Assembly: GCF_000007905.1 (NCBI RefSeq)
Contig: NC_004917.1
Span: forward strand, 1-64,000
Length of the DNA: 64,000 nucleotides
Source of the DNA: Helicobacter hepaticus ATCC 51449
GTDB lineage: Bacteria; Campylobacterota; Campylobacteria; Campylobacterales; Helicobacteraceae
Reading direction: 5' to 3'
In this document: positions 18,803 to 28,807 of the stretch, piece after piece
How the letters are laid out: each line of letters opens with the position of its first letter
Position numbering within the stretch: position 1 is the stretch's first letter
Translations under genes and position numbers: made by a program
The notes under the pieces: model-generated
The model's input: the letters and a program-made list of their open reading frames with translations, nothing else
What the model was told of the DNA's origin: nothing
The model's database searches: none

Positions 18803-20657
18803 AGAATCTACAAGTTATAATCTCCTTGTGCATTTAGCAGATTTACCAACACAATCTGGCATTTATCAATTTTTTGATAATGAAGATACTTTACTCTATG
18901 TAGGCAAAGCAAAGAATCTAAAAAACCGCATTAAAAGCTACTTGAGTATTGAAAACAAACATATTGTGCCAAAAAATAATCTTAGTCCAAGAATCGCTCT
19001 TATGGTATCTCAAATCACTCGTATCCATACACTTTTAACAAATAATGAACAAGATGCGCTTATCCTTGAAAATTCTCTTATCAAAAGCCTCAAACCAAAA
19101 TATAATATCCTTTTGCGCGATGATAAAACTTATCCTTATATTTACATTGATAAATCCCTTCCCTATCCTCGCTTTGAGCTCACTCGCCAAGTGCTCAAAT
19201 CAAATCAGATTCAATATTTTGGACCTTTTGTAAGCGGAGCAAGGGAATTACTTGATAGCCTCTATGATAATCTACCACTTGTGCAGAAAAAATCCTGTGT
19301 CAAAGGCAAAAAAGCGTGTATTTTTCATCAGATTCACAAATGTCCTGCACCTTGTGAGAATAAAGTTTCCATACAGACTTATGCCCAAACTATTGCACAA
19401 GGTATTGCACTTATTGAAGACAAAAAAGCCTTATTAAAAATACTAGAATCTAAAATGCATACCCTCTCTCATAATCTGCAATTTGAAGAAGCTGCTATAA
19501 TGCGTGATAGAATCCAAAAAATTACACAAATGAAAAACCAATCTATTATTGATATGATGAGCGGAGATTATGATGTATTTGTATTACAAGAACAAGATTG
19601 TGGCAAAAACTCGCAAGATTCTCACAAAAAATCTCATACTGCGTTGCATACGCATATTTTAATGATGCTTTTTATCCGCAATGGACGCATTATTTCAAGT
19701 GATTTTATCCTTTTACACGATGATATACAATCCCATAATCTTCCACAACTCTACACCCAAGCTTTACTTAACCATTATAAAACTCAAATACCACTCTTAC
19801 CTCAAGAGATTCTCATTCCTCCATTTGACTTTCCTGACTTACTGCATTTACAACAACTCTTAAGAGAGCAAACGCGCAGTTCTCTCAAAATCGTCCAACC
19901 ACAAAGAGGTGCAAAAAAAGACTTGCTACAACTCGCACATAAAAATGCTCTTGAAATAAGACGATTACATACACAGCAAAACAATACATTCTCTACACTT
20001 GTAAGCATTAAAGAGTTGTGTGTATTAAGCCAAATACCTTATTCTATTGAGGTTTTTGATACCTCTCATCATAGCGGAACACACAATGTGGGCGGTATGA
20101 TTGTGTATGAAAATGATGATTTTATTCGTTCTAAATATCGGCGATATGAGCTTCACACAAGTGATGAATACAGCCAAATGCACGAAATGCTTTTACGCCG
20201 AGCTCAAAGTTTTGATTCTAATCCACCACCTGCCTTATGGCTACTTGATGGAGGCAGGGCACAAATTAATCTAGCTCTTGATATTTTAAAAAGCGTAGGG
20301 GCAAATGTTGAAGTCCTAGCAATTGCTAAAATGAAACATAATGCCAAAGCTTATCGTGCAAAAGGTAATGCTTTTGATATTTTGCGAAGCAAAAATGCAG
20401 AGTTTAAACTAAAACCAAACGATAAAAGACTACAATTCCTCCAAAAACTCCGTGATGAAGTGCATCGTTATGCTATCACTTATCACCGCTATAAAAAACA
20501 AAAAGATATACAAAAGGCACAAATGATGGGAAAAAATTATACTCAAGCACAAATTAAAAAACTTTTAGATTACTTTGGTAGCTTTGAATCTCTTAAAACT
20601 GCTTCACAAGAGCAAATTAATAGCGTGCTTTCGCGCAGAAATCGTTCAGATACTTAA
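18792..20657 (+). CDS. uvrC: Excinuclease ABC subunit C
   Basis: 621 residues. The incision subunit of nucleotide excision repair. The N-terminal GIY-YIG nuclease domain (SGIYQFF...LLYVGKAKNLKNRI), a UvrB-binding UVR motif (about 203-237), the C-terminal RNase H-like nuclease (EVFDTSHHSGTHNVGGMIVYEN, then LLDGGRAQIN) and a final helix-hairpin-helix are present. It overlaps the DUF721 gene and precedes the three-gene signalling cluster by 21 bp, so it may share their transcript. Confidence 0.96.
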   Translation: MSNKESTSYNLLVHLADLPTQSGIYQFFDNEDTLLYVGKAKNLKNRIKSYLSIENKHIVPKNNLSPRIALMVSQITRIHTLLTNNEQDALILENSLIKSLKPKYNILLRDDKTYPYIYIDKSLPYPRFELTRQVLKSNQIQYFGPFVSGARELLDSLYDNLPLVQKKSCVKGKKACIFHQIHKCPAPCENKVSIQTYAQTIAQGIALIEDKKALLKILESKMHTLSHNLQFEEAAIMRDRIQKITQMKNQSIIDMMSGDYDVFVLQEQDCGKNSQDSHKKSHTALHTHILMMLFIRNGRIISSDFILLHDDIQSHNLPQLYTQALLNHYKTQIPLLPQEILIPPFDFPDLLHLQQLLREQTRSSLKIVQPQRGAKKDLLQLAHKNALEIRRLHTQQNNTFSTLVSIKELCVLSQIPYSIEVFDTSHHSGTHNVGGMIVYENDDFIRSKYRRYELHTSDEYSQMHEMLLRRAQSFDSNPPPALWLLDGGRAQINLALDILKSVGANVEVLAIAKMKHNAKAYRAKGNAFDILRSKNAEFKLKPNDKRLQFLQKLRDEVHRYAITYHRYKKQKDIQKAQMMGKNYTQAQIKKLLDYFGSFESLKTASQEQINSVLSRRNRSDT

Positions 20658-20678
20658 AAAGAGTGAAGAGAGTGAAGT

Positions 20679-22151
20679 ATGAATAATACTAATCCCTTAA
20701 ATGCAGTATATGATGAGGCTCTCTATATTTTACAAGAGAGCTTTGATACTCATACGTGCATTGCAGATGCCAAAACACAAAGCCAAAAACATCTTTTTAC
20801 ACTAATACAGGAAAATCCAATGCTAGAAAACGAGATTCGTATGGCAATTTTGCATTTTTATAATCAATGTGGTTTGGGGGCTTTTGTGCATTATGATAAA
20901 AATCAACTTCAGGTTATAACACACATCAAAAATCACACCCATAATCTTTATGTGCAGCGCATTTGCGATTTTTTAAAAAAACATAAATTCACGCTTTATA
21001 AACAAGAACCTTCCAAAGAAGATTTTGAGGAACTTTTTCATTTTGTAGATACAACACTTGATTTAAATACCCAAAGCACCAAACGCGAAATGATAAAAAT
21101 TGCTTTGCGCAATGTATTTGGCATACAAGCGCGCGATGCTTTATTTTTTAAAGACGGCAATATTAAGCTTTTTAAATTTGATTATGAAATAGTAAAAATC
21201 AATAATGAAATCCGCCAAATTAATCGGAACTCCCATATAAATGTCCTAAGTAATGAAGATAGAATGGTGCTTGATAATGCGCTCTCTATGACAAATGTCC
21301 AATCTCTTATTATCCAAAATACGCTTCTAATACTGCAAAAAGATATTGACTTAAAACAGATTGACAATCTAGGCTTTAACAAAAGATTTAAGTTTTTTGC
21401 TATTCAAAAATTGCGTGTATATATTGAAAGTTTGCAATTACATCATATAGATTCTTTAGCAAAGAGTATTTATTGTATGGATATAGCCCAACAATATGCG
21501 TGGGTTATGTTTGAAATTGTAGCAAAAGAACTCCTAGAGCTATGTGCGAAAGATAATGTGAATGCCATTGCATTTATTGAATTTTATAATGGAGGCTCTA
21601 TTGAATTAAGGGGCAAGATTTTCAAAAAGCCTCTTATTACTGATAATAATGGTAATCCTTGGACTATACCGCTTATTAAGGAATGCTTAAAAAATAAAAA
21701 AGCCATAGAGTTTGATATATCTCAAATGCAAAAACGTTTAGATGATTTTGAAGAGAAAATCCATAGTATCAACAACCAAATACAACAAAATGATACTGAA
21801 GAAAAAGATACCCTTACAAAAGAATCTTCCTATCAAGAACTTTTAGAATCTAAAAACAAAGAATTGCGTATGCTTGTAGATAAAAAAGCTTCAAAAGTAT
21901 ATATAGAAGCTATTACAAATGAAATTAACACGCTTATACTTAATAAATCTAATATGCTTACATACATAGAAAATACACAAAAAAATCTCGCTGCTTTAGG
22001 CAAAGAACAAATAAAACTTCTTGAAATGCAAGAGAGACTAAGAGAGCAAATTAGCTATGCGCTTAAAAAGAATAGAGAATATTTTGTTCAATATGATTTA
22101 CTCTCACGTGCCCTTGCTGATGCCATAGCAAATGCAAAAGAGCTTATATGA
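20679..22151 (+). CDS. Unrecognised coiled-coil protein coupled to a two-component system
   Basis: 490 residues, no signal peptide and no membrane segment, so probably cytoplasmic. I do not recognise a domain. The N-terminal 230 residues are mixed alpha/beta. There is a short Gly-containing segment near residues 306-330 (FYNGGSIELRGKIFKKP, DNNGNPW). About residues 340-490 are strongly charged heptad-like helices (LDDFEEKIHSINNQIQQ, ELLESKNKELRMLV, LGKEQIKLLEMQERLREQI), a long coiled coil. The stop overlaps the histidine kinase start by 4 bases (ATGA), and the kinase overlaps the regulator, so it may be a partner or input protein for that system. This is inferred from position only. Confidence 0.7.
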   Translation: MNNTNPLNAVYDEALYILQESFDTHTCIADAKTQSQKHLFTLIQENPMLENEIRMAILHFYNQCGLGAFVHYDKNQLQVITHIKNHTHNLYVQRICDFLKKHKFTLYKQEPSKEDFEELFHFVDTTLDLNTQSTKREMIKIALRNVFGIQARDALFFKDGNIKLFKFDYEIVKINNEIRQINRNSHINVLSNEDRMVLDNALSMTNVQSLIIQNTLLILQKDIDLKQIDNLGFNKRFKFFAIQKLRVYIESLQLHHIDSLAKSIYCMDIAQQYAWVMFEIVAKELLELCAKDNVNAIAFIEFYNGGSIELRGKIFKKPLITDNNGNPWTIPLIKECLKNKKAIEFDISQMQKRLDDFEEKIHSINNQIQQNDTEEKDTLTKESSYQELLESKNKELRMLVDKKASKVYIEAITNEINTLILNKSNMLTYIENTQKNLAALGKEQIKLLEMQERLREQISYALKKNREYFVQYDLLSRALADAIANAKELI

Positions 22152-23623
22152 AAAATACCATTACCCACCTTATTGATAAAATTTCCTTCCAAGCACAAAC
22201 AACCATTTTAGTATGGATTATTGTCATCGGATTTACACTTATAGCAAGTGTGGGCTTACTTGCTCTTATGGGGATAAAGAGTGAATTTGACATTAACTCA
22301 TCACAAAGTCATAATATGTATACACTCACCTTATTAAATAAAGCATATGATATACACAAAAACGACCAGATACTCCTGCAACTCCTTGAAATATGGGAAC
22401 AATATAAAACTTATAATCTCCCAAAAGATCAAAATTCTACTATTAGTCATTTGCGCGAGTGGTATGCTAAGACTTTTAAAATGCACTATTATCAACAGAT
22501 TCAAAGATTACTTTCTAAAGAAAATGCTCTTATAGAATCTATTGATAAAGCTTTTATTAATGATGGAGAGGATATTTCCTCGCTACTTGAAGAACAATTT
22601 CTCATTTCTTTTGATATTGCTTTTTATGGCAAAAAAATCACGGATTCTCTTTATAAAAATACCTTTATTGTCCTCGCAATCTTTATGCTTATTATCATCG
22701 CAACAATCATTATTCTTGCCTTTTCTATCAGACAATCTATCAATACCAATCATTTACTTTTAGAGCAACTCGTGCAATCAAAAACCAAAGAACTCCAATC
22801 TCTTAATGTCAATCTGCAAAAATCAATAGAATATGAAGTTGAGCAAAATCGTAAAAAAGACTTGATTATGTATCAACAAGCTAGGCTTGCTTCTATGGGA
22901 GAAATGATACAAAATATTGCCCATCAATGGCGCCAACCACTTAATTCTCTTATGATACTTATCCAAAGCTTTAAAAGTAGAGCAATGCAAAAAAAACTTG
23001 ATAATGAATTTATAAACCAACAAACACAATATGGTATGAAAATTGCCACAGAAATGTCAAATACGATTGAAAATTTTCGTAATTTCTTTCACCCAGAAAC
23101 AAATAAAGAATTTTTTGAGCTCTCACAAAGCATTCGGAATTCTATTGAGCTGCTTAAAGCTCAATTTCAAGAGAATCTTATTCGTATTGAAGTAGATGTA
23201 AGCCCACAAGCACAAGATTTAAATATGCTTGGTTACCAAAATTCCTTTACTCAAGTGATTTTAATTCTCATCAATAACGCCATTGACGCACTCAAGCTCA
23301 AAAGTCAAAATGATAAATCGTTTGAGAATCCACTCATAGAAATTTCATTAGATAAGCTAGGATATAATATTATTCTTTGTGTGAAAGATAATGCGGGAGG
23401 CATTGATTTGGAAGATAAATCAAAAGTTTTTGAACCATATTTCACCACTAAACATAAATCGGTTGGAACAGGCGTGGGACTTTATATGGCAAAACAAATC
23501 ATTGAACGCCAACTCAATGGCACAATAAGCGTATCTAATACACAATGGGGTAAGCAGAACCAATATTTTGGAGCAGAATTTACCATTCACATACCAATAC
23601 AAAAGGATAATTATGAATCTTGA
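22148..23623 (+). CDS. Membrane-bound sensor histidine kinase
   Basis: 491 residues. Two membrane segments (about 17-42 and 169-193) flank a periplasmic sensor part of about 125 residues. A short coiled-coil linker leads to the H-box (MIQNIAHQWRQPLNSL, phosphoacceptor His near residue 259) in the AHQWRQPLN form common in Campylobacterota. The HATPase domain follows, with an N-box (LILINNAIDAL), DNAGG G1 and GTGVGLYMAK G2. The signal is unknown. It overlaps the coiled-coil gene (4 bases) and the regulator gene (11 bases), so the three are almost certainly made together. Confidence 0.9.
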   Translation: MKNTITHLIDKISFQAQTTILVWIIVIGFTLIASVGLLALMGIKSEFDINSSQSHNMYTLTLLNKAYDIHKNDQILLQLLEIWEQYKTYNLPKDQNSTISHLREWYAKTFKMHYYQQIQRLLSKENALIESIDKAFINDGEDISSLLEEQFLISFDIAFYGKKITDSLYKNTFIVLAIFMLIIIATIIILAFSIRQSINTNHLLLEQLVQSKTKELQSLNVNLQKSIEYEVEQNRKKDLIMYQQARLASMGEMIQNIAHQWRQPLNSLMILIQSFKSRAMQKKLDNEFINQQTQYGMKIATEMSNTIENFRNFFHPETNKEFFELSQSIRNSIELLKAQFQENLIRIEVDVSPQAQDLNMLGYQNSFTQVILILINNAIDALKLKSQNDKSFENPLIEISLDKLGYNIILCVKDNAGGIDLEDKSKVFEPYFTTKHKSVGTGVGLYMAKQIIERQLNGTISVSNTQWGKQNQYFGAEFTIHIPIQKDNYES

Positions 23624-24287
23624 TGCACTAAGCAAACTCACTATTTTGTATGCCGAGGATGATACCGACACAGCCAATCTTACGAATATGGTGCTTGGAG
23701 ATTATGTAGGACGCCTACTTATTGCCAAAAATGGACAAGAAGCGCTCAATCTCTTCAAACTCCATAAGATTGATTTAGTTTTAACAGATATACTTATGCC
23801 AAAAATGAATGGTATTGAGCTCATTAACGCTATTCGTAACTCATACACGCACCCAGATGTGCCCGTAGTGATTACTACTGCACATACAGAGACAAAATAC
23901 CTTCTTGATGCTATTCGCTTACGCGTAGATGGCTACATTTTAAAACCTATTAATGTTGAAGAGCTACTCCACGCACTCAATAAGGCAATCTTACCTTTCT
24001 TACAGGCTGATGAGCTTGCCTCAAAAAATCTTCTTATTAACGCCATTTCTACCTTTGTAGGTGGCAAAAAAATTGCCATCATTCAATTTCTCTTAGCAAA
24101 CTGCGATGAGGACAATATATTTTATGGCTCTTATGAAGATATTATTGCGCATTTACACGTGAGTAAGCCAACGATTGTAAAAACTTTTAAACAACTTATC
24201 GATACAGGAATTCTTATTAAAATTAAGAATAAAGTTTATAAAATTCACCCTGATTTAGACCAAAATATTAAAAATAGTATTATCTAA
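23613..24287 (+). CDS. Response regulator with winged-helix-like output domain
   Basis: 224 residues from ATG 23613; an upstream in-frame Met lies inside the kinase gene and is less likely. The receiver domain (about 1-122) shows the acidic pair YAEDD, the phosphoacceptor Asp59 (LVLTDILMPKMNG) and the Lys-Pro in GYILKPI. The C-terminal 85 residues are not OmpR-, NarL- or NtrC-like. They look like a Crp-type winged helix (SYEDIIAHLHVSKPTIVKTFKQLIDTGILIK). It pairs with the overlapping upstream kinase. Targets are unknown. Confidence 0.85.
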   Translation: MNLDALSKLTILYAEDDTDTANLTNMVLGDYVGRLLIAKNGQEALNLFKLHKIDLVLTDILMPKMNGIELINAIRNSYTHPDVPVVITTAHTETKYLLDAIRLRVDGYILKPINVEELLHALNKAILPFLQADELASKNLLINAISTFVGGKKIAIIQFLLANCDEDNIFYGSYEDIIAHLHVSKPTIVKTFKQLIDTGILIKIKNKVYKIHPDLDQNIKNSII

Positions 24288-24302
24288 AATACATACTCAC
24301 TC

Positions 24303-24331
24303 TTGACTTCAAAGGAAGTTTTGATTAGAAT
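24303..24331 (+). promoter_or_regulatory. Promoter of rho
   Basis: TTGACT (24303-24308), 17-base spacer, TAGAAT (24326-24331). Transcription would start near 24338, leaving a leader of about 110 bases before the rho ATG at 24450. Confidence 0.65.
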
Positions 24332-24353
24332 CTGCATTTCAATCTTTTTGAAG

Positions 24354-24404
24354 ACTCCTTTGGAGTAGGCTTTAGAATCAAATGTAGCTATTGTAGATTC
24401 TAAA
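24354..24404 (+). promoter_or_regulatory. rho leader hairpins
   Basis: Two inverted repeats in the leader: ACTCC, 3 bases, GGAGT (24354-24366), and TTTAGAATC with GATTCTAAA (24371-24379 with 24396-24404, 16-base loop). A pyrimidine-rich stretch then runs to the start codon. In E. coli rho controls itself through its leader; the same is possible here but not shown. Confidence 0.4.
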
Positions 24405-24449
24405 GACTTCTTGAACTTCTTAACATCTTCTCTTTGGCTAAGGAATTTT

Positions 24450-25742
24450 ATGGCAGACAATAAACGAACTCATACACCTGTGGAAGGCTATCAGCTTGAA
24501 GATTTGCGTATTAAAAGCATTAAACAACTCATCAATATTGCTGAAGAAATCGGAGTAGAAAATCCAAGTGACTATCGCCGACAAGATTTAATTTTTGAGA
24601 TTCTCAAAACTCAAGTTAATCAGGGTGGATACATTCTTTTTTCGGGTATATTAGATATCACAAATGAAGGCTATGGCTTCTTACGCGCATTAACCGAAAG
24701 TCTTGCAGATTCTCAAAATGACACTTATGTATCACAATCTCAAATTCGCCGTTTTGCTTTGCGTAATGGTGATATAGTAACAGGGCAAGTGCGTGCACCA
24801 AAAGACCAAGAGCGATATTATGCTCTCCTTAAAATTGAAGCAATTAACTATATGTCGCTTGAAGAAAACAAAAATCGCCCTCTTTTTGATAACCTTACCC
24901 CTCTATTCCCACAAGAGCAGCTTAAGCTTGAATACGAATCTAGCAAGGTTACAGGACGTATGCTTGATCTCTTTAGCCCTATTGGTAAAGGACAACGTGC
25001 CCTTATTGTTGCTCCTCCACGCACAGGAAAAACAGAGTTAATGAAAGAATTGGCTCACGGCATTGCGAAAAATCACCCCGATGTTGAGTTAATGGTATTG
25101 CTTGTAGATGAGCGTCCAGAAGAAGTTACTGATATGGAACGAAGCGTCAAAGGACAAGTTTTTAGCTCTACTTTTGATATGCCAGCAACAAACCACATTC
25201 GCGTAGCAGATTTAGTCATTGAGAGTGCTAAACGAAAAGTTGAAATGGGTAAAGATGTAGTAATTCTTCTTGATTCTATCACACGTCTTGCTCGAGCATA
25301 TAATGCTGCTACTCCCTCAAGTGGTAAAGTGCTAAGTGGTGGTGTTGATGCAAATGCTTTGCATAAACCTAAACGATTTTTTGGTGCAGCACGTAACATT
25401 GAACAAGGTGGCAGCCTTACTATTATCGCGACTGCACTTATTGAAACAGGCTCAAGAATGGACGAGGTCATCTTTGAGGAATTTAAGGGCACAGGTAATA
25501 GTGAAATTGTCCTTGCACGTTCTATAGCTGACCGCAGAATCTACCCTGCTTTTGATGTGCTTAAAAGTGGGACACGTAAAGATGATTTGCTTCTTGGCAA
25601 AGATAATCTCACAAAAGTATGGATGCTACGCAATGTAATGCACACAATGGACGATATTGAAGCACTCACTTTCATTTACTCAAAAATGAAACAAACAGAG
25701 AATAATGAAGAGTTTTTAAATATGATGAATAGTCAAGAATAA
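24450..25742 (+). CDS. rho: Transcription termination factor Rho
   Basis: 430 residues from ATG 24450, after GGAAT. Hexameric RNA helicase that ends transcription. The N-terminal Rho domain, the cold-shock-like RNA-binding fold ([24 protein letters not shown]), Walker A (APPRTGKTE), Walker B ([16 protein letters not shown]), the Q loop and R loop ([37 protein letters not shown]) are all present. 8 bases separate it from murI, so the two are probably co-transcribed. Confidence 0.97.
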   Translation: MADNKRTHTPVEGYQLEDLRIKSIKQLINIAEEIGVENPSDYRRQDLIFEILKTQVNQGGYILFSGILDITNEGYGFLRALTESLADSQNDTYVSQSQIRRFALRNGDIVTGQVRAPKDQERYYALLKIEAINYMSLEENKNRPLFDNLTPLFPQEQLKLEYESSKVTGRMLDLFSPIGKGQRALIVAPPRTGKTELMKELAHGIAKNHPDVELMVLLVDERPEEVTDMERSVKGQVFSSTFDMPATNHIRVADLVIESAKRKVEMGKDVVILLDSITRLARAYNAATPSSGKVLSGGVDANALHKPKRFFGAARNIEQGGSLTIIATALIETGSRMDEVIFEEFKGTGNSEIVLARSIADRRIYPAFDVLKSGTRKDDLLLGKDNLTKVWMLRNVMHTMDDIEALTFIYSKMKQTENNEEFLNMMNSQE

Positions 25743-25750
25743 GGATATAT

Positions 25751-26494
25751 ATGCGAGCAGGGGTATTTGATAGTGGTGTTGGTGGCTTAAGCGTGCTTAA
25801 AAGCCTCATTAATGCAAAACTCTTTGAGGACATCATTTATTATGGCGATACCGCTCGTGTGCCTTATGGTGTCAAAGATAAACAAACAATCATCAAATTT
25901 TCACTTCAGGCACTTGAGTTCTTTACACCACATAATATTGATATTCTCATTGTCGCTTGCAACACTGTGAGTGCCTATGCGCTACAAGAGATGCAAAAAC
26001 ATAGTAAGATTCCTATTGTAGGAGTGATTGAGCCGGGTGTATTAGCAGTGCAAAATAACCTTAAAGATACAGATTCTGAAATTCTCATTATTGCCACACG
26101 TGCAACAATTAACTCTGGTGAATACGAAACAAGACTACGAAATATAGGTTTTTGGAATCTTAAAAGTCTTGCCACAGGGCTTTTTGTGCCTATCGTTGAA
26201 GAAGGATTGCTTGAAGGCGCAGTGCTTGAAAGCGTATTTCATCATTATTTTGCCTCAATCACAACTCCCCCTCAAGCTGTAATATTAGGCTGCACACATT
26301 TTCCGCTTATTGCTCCAGCCCTTGATTCCTATTTCAATCATCAAAGTATGCTTATCCATTCGGGTGAAGCTATTGTAGAGTATTTAAAAAACCACTTGCA
26401 CCTTACTTCGCGTTATGCACTTAAATCACTGCAATTTTTTGCAAGCGACAACACTGCTGCACTAACAAAAATTGCTAACAAATGGCTTAGCTAA
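25751..26494 (+). CDS. murI: Glutamate racemase
   Basis: 247 residues. It makes D-glutamate for peptidoglycan. FDSGVGGLSVLK at the N-terminus, the first catalytic Cys in VACNTVSA (about 70) and the second in LGCTHFPLI (about 179) are present. It follows rho closely and converges on addB with a 9-bp gap. Confidence 0.96.
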   Translation: MRAGVFDSGVGGLSVLKSLINAKLFEDIIYYGDTARVPYGVKDKQTIIKFSLQALEFFTPHNIDILIVACNTVSAYALQEMQKHSKIPIVGVIEPGVLAVQNNLKDTDSEILIIATRATINSGEYETRLRNIGFWNLKSLATGLFVPIVEEGLLEGAVLESVFHHYFASITTPPQAVILGCTHFPLIAPALDSYFNHQSMLIHSGEAIVEYLKNHLHLTSRYALKSLQFFASDNTAALTKIANKWLS

Positions 26495-26503
26495 TTTTTT
26501 ACT

Positions 26504-28786
26504 CTAACTTCTATCACACAAGTCTATAAACTCACAATATCGGCAATTTGAGCGCTGCTCACTCTTAGCAAATACAACATTATCTTTAAGGCAAGCAATC
26601 TTTTCAAAAAGAATATTGCTTTTTTCATTATTCTCCTCTTTTTTCTCACCTCCTTTAATATCCCAATACCACGCACTGATTGCTAAATGGGCATACTGGG
26701 GATAGTGAGCCTTAAACGCCTGCATATATAAAATAAGTGCAAAATCTGTGCTCTTTTGTAGGCTTTGCACTTTAAAAGACTGACGATATTTATAATCTAT
26801 GACTTCTATACTCTCGCCAACTTTTTGGATCCTATCAGGTCGCCCATAAAAGATAAAATCACCATATGAAACTTCCATATTTTCTCCCTCAAGCTGCAAA
26901 ATCTCTACCTCACGTCCATTCTCAAGGGCAAAAAAATGTTTCAACTCACATTTAAGCCACTCAATATGCGCGCTTTGTAATGCACTATGCGAGACTAAAG
27001 AATGCTCTAACCATAATTGCGCACTCTTATAAAGTGCCTTTTCATCTAAGATTACCTTTTTCCCTACATATGGCTTATAGACAGATTCTAAGCATTGATG
27101 AACAATATTTCCCATAGATGCGCTTTCTTGGAAAAGAGAAAGATCATTCATACATTCTTCATAAAGATAATAATACCTTCTTGGACATTCCAAAAATACT
27201 TTTAATTTACTAGGCGTAAGGGTGCGAGGCAGACGCCCACTTATTTCATCTTCACAATACTCTAATTTTCTCCCTTGTGGAAGCAAAGTAAAGAAATTAT
27301 CTCCATTCTTATGCTTCACTGCACTCTTTTGCATCAATTCTTCAAGCATAAAGCTTGGGTGATTATCTTCATTTGATACATATGCTACTGCTATTTCATC
27401 GGCAGTGCTAAAAATGCCATAATAATAATGCTTTTGGAGACGTTCTTTATCCCTCATAGTCGGCATTTTAAGCTTTTGACGTAACGCAGAATTTAAAAAT
27501 AAATCACTCTCTTGTTTGCTAGGTATTACACCTTCGTTAAAATCAACAATCACAGCCTTTTTAAAAGCAAAACCCCTTGATTCCAAAACACCCATTACAC
27601 GTATTTTTCCACCCATTATATCATCAATACTATAATGTTTAAGCTCCTCAAGCAATAGCTCAATAATCTCCATATGCGTAGTTTCTTTTAAACCTACATT
27701 CTCCCACATAAAGAGAATCTCACTCACATACTCACGCACTCTTTTGCTTTGCCTATCCTCAAAGCCAGCAAGCATAGCTATTATATCTTTACACACTTGA
27801 GCATAAGTTTGTGGAATATGAGTTATATTTTTTAATTGAGAGTGAATATAATCTTGAAGATATTTATAAACTTTAGTGCGCGATATATCCTCACCCATTG
27901 CAAAATTTAAGTTATGCGCTCTATCAAGCAAAAAAAGATATTTAGCAAAGTTTTCATTTGGCACGATAACCACAATATCCTGTTCTTGCACACCATTTTT
28001 TATCCATTCATCAATCTTGGCAAATACTAATGCCACTTGCGATATGCCCAAAGCAAAACCATAAGCATCAATTTTTCCTAAAGGTGGTAGAGGGGTAGAT
28101 TGTATAATCTTCCCTGTGTCTAATTCTGCGCTGTATCTAAAAAATGGCTTGCATTGTTTTAAAATATGTGAGGGCAAAAAAGGCAAAGAAATATTAAATT
28201 CATCAACCCAAAAATGCACTTTTATAGGAATTATTTTTGCCGCATTTAAAAGCATTTCCTGATGAATAGGACTAATAATCCCCTCTACAAAAATTTCAAT
28301 ACATTCAAAATGCCGCACAAATGCTTCATTAAAACGTGGTTGGGCTTGTGCTGGAAGAATATATCCATCATAGCATTTAAGCTCAAAAAGTCGCTCTTTG
28401 TAGCGATTTTCCAACCATTCTAACACATATAAATGATCTGCATAATCATCATAAATATCACGTGATGGAATATCTTTAATATGTATTTGCGATTGAGCGA
28501 TTTCATCAAAAAAATCAAACAAAAAGTTAGAAGTTTCCAAAAATCCCAAAAAACTCTTTTCAAAAATAAATTTTGCCCTCTCAAGCTCTTTGGCACACTC
28601 TTTTAATACACTCATAACAAGAGGTAGTCGCATACCTCGTGGTAATGCTCTATATCCATCAATAATAATAAGCTGCGTAAAAAAATCTCCCATCATCATA
28701 CTCGGAGCAAAAATTTCTCCTTCGTTGCTATTTTGCATCAAAGAACGATGAGAGCTATATACATAAAGGGTAGATTCTCTGCCCAT
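26504..28786 (-). CDS. addB: AddB-type helicase-nuclease subunit
   Basis: 760 residues, similar in size to the H. pylori AddB. With AddA it processes double-strand breaks for RecA. The N-terminal two thirds is a degenerate helicase-like region. The C-terminal part (from about residue 520: TPSKLKVFLECPRRYYYLYEEC) holds the PD-(D/E)XK nuclease with GRPDR and VIDYKY. Four Cys (ECPRR near the start of this domain and CRYCEFIDLC at the very end) match the iron-sulfur staple of AddB proteins. It is the last gene of the pheS-pheT-tkt-addB run, 21 bp after tkt. Confidence 0.85.
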   Translation of the reverse strand: MGRESTLYVYSSHRSLMQNSNEGEIFAPSMMMGDFFTQLIIIDGYRALPRGMRLPLVMSVLKECAKELERAKFIFEKSFLGFLETSNFLFDFFDEIAQSQIHIKDIPSRDIYDDYADHLYVLEWLENRYKERLFELKCYDGYILPAQAQPRFNEAFVRHFECIEIFVEGIISPIHQEMLLNAAKIIPIKVHFWVDEFNISLPFLPSHILKQCKPFFRYSAELDTGKIIQSTPLPPLGKIDAYGFALGISQVALVFAKIDEWIKNGVQEQDIVVIVPNENFAKYLFLLDRAHNLNFAMGEDISRTKVYKYLQDYIHSQLKNITHIPQTYAQVCKDIIAMLAGFEDRQSKRVREYVSEILFMWENVGLKETTHMEIIELLLEELKHYSIDDIMGGKIRVMGVLESRGFAFKKAVIVDFNEGVIPSKQESDLFLNSALRQKLKMPTMRDKERLQKHYYYGIFSTADEIAVAYVSNEDNHPSFMLEELMQKSAVKHKNGDNFFTLLPQGRKLEYCEDEISGRLPRTLTPSKLKVFLECPRRYYYLYEECMNDLSLFQESASMGNIVHQCLESVYKPYVGKKVILDEKALYKSAQLWLEHSLVSHSALQSAHIEWLKCELKHFFALENGREVEILQLEGENMEVSYGDFIFYGRPDRIQKVGESIEVIDYKYRQSFKVQSLQKSTDFALILYMQAFKAHYPQYAHLAISAWYWDIKGGEKKEENNEKSNILFEKIACLKDNVVFAKSEQRSNCRYCEFIDLCDRS

Positions 28787-28807
28787 ATTTTGCCCTTTTG
28801 TATGTTT

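Noticed and set aside
23568-23612. Longer start for the response regulator
   Set aside because: The extra 15 residues lie inside the kinase gene. The ATG at 23613 is preceded by AAGGA and begins just before the receiver fold.
25073-25492. Minus-strand frame of 139 codons within rho
   Set aside because: Antisense shadow of a highly conserved gene, with no recognisable protein.
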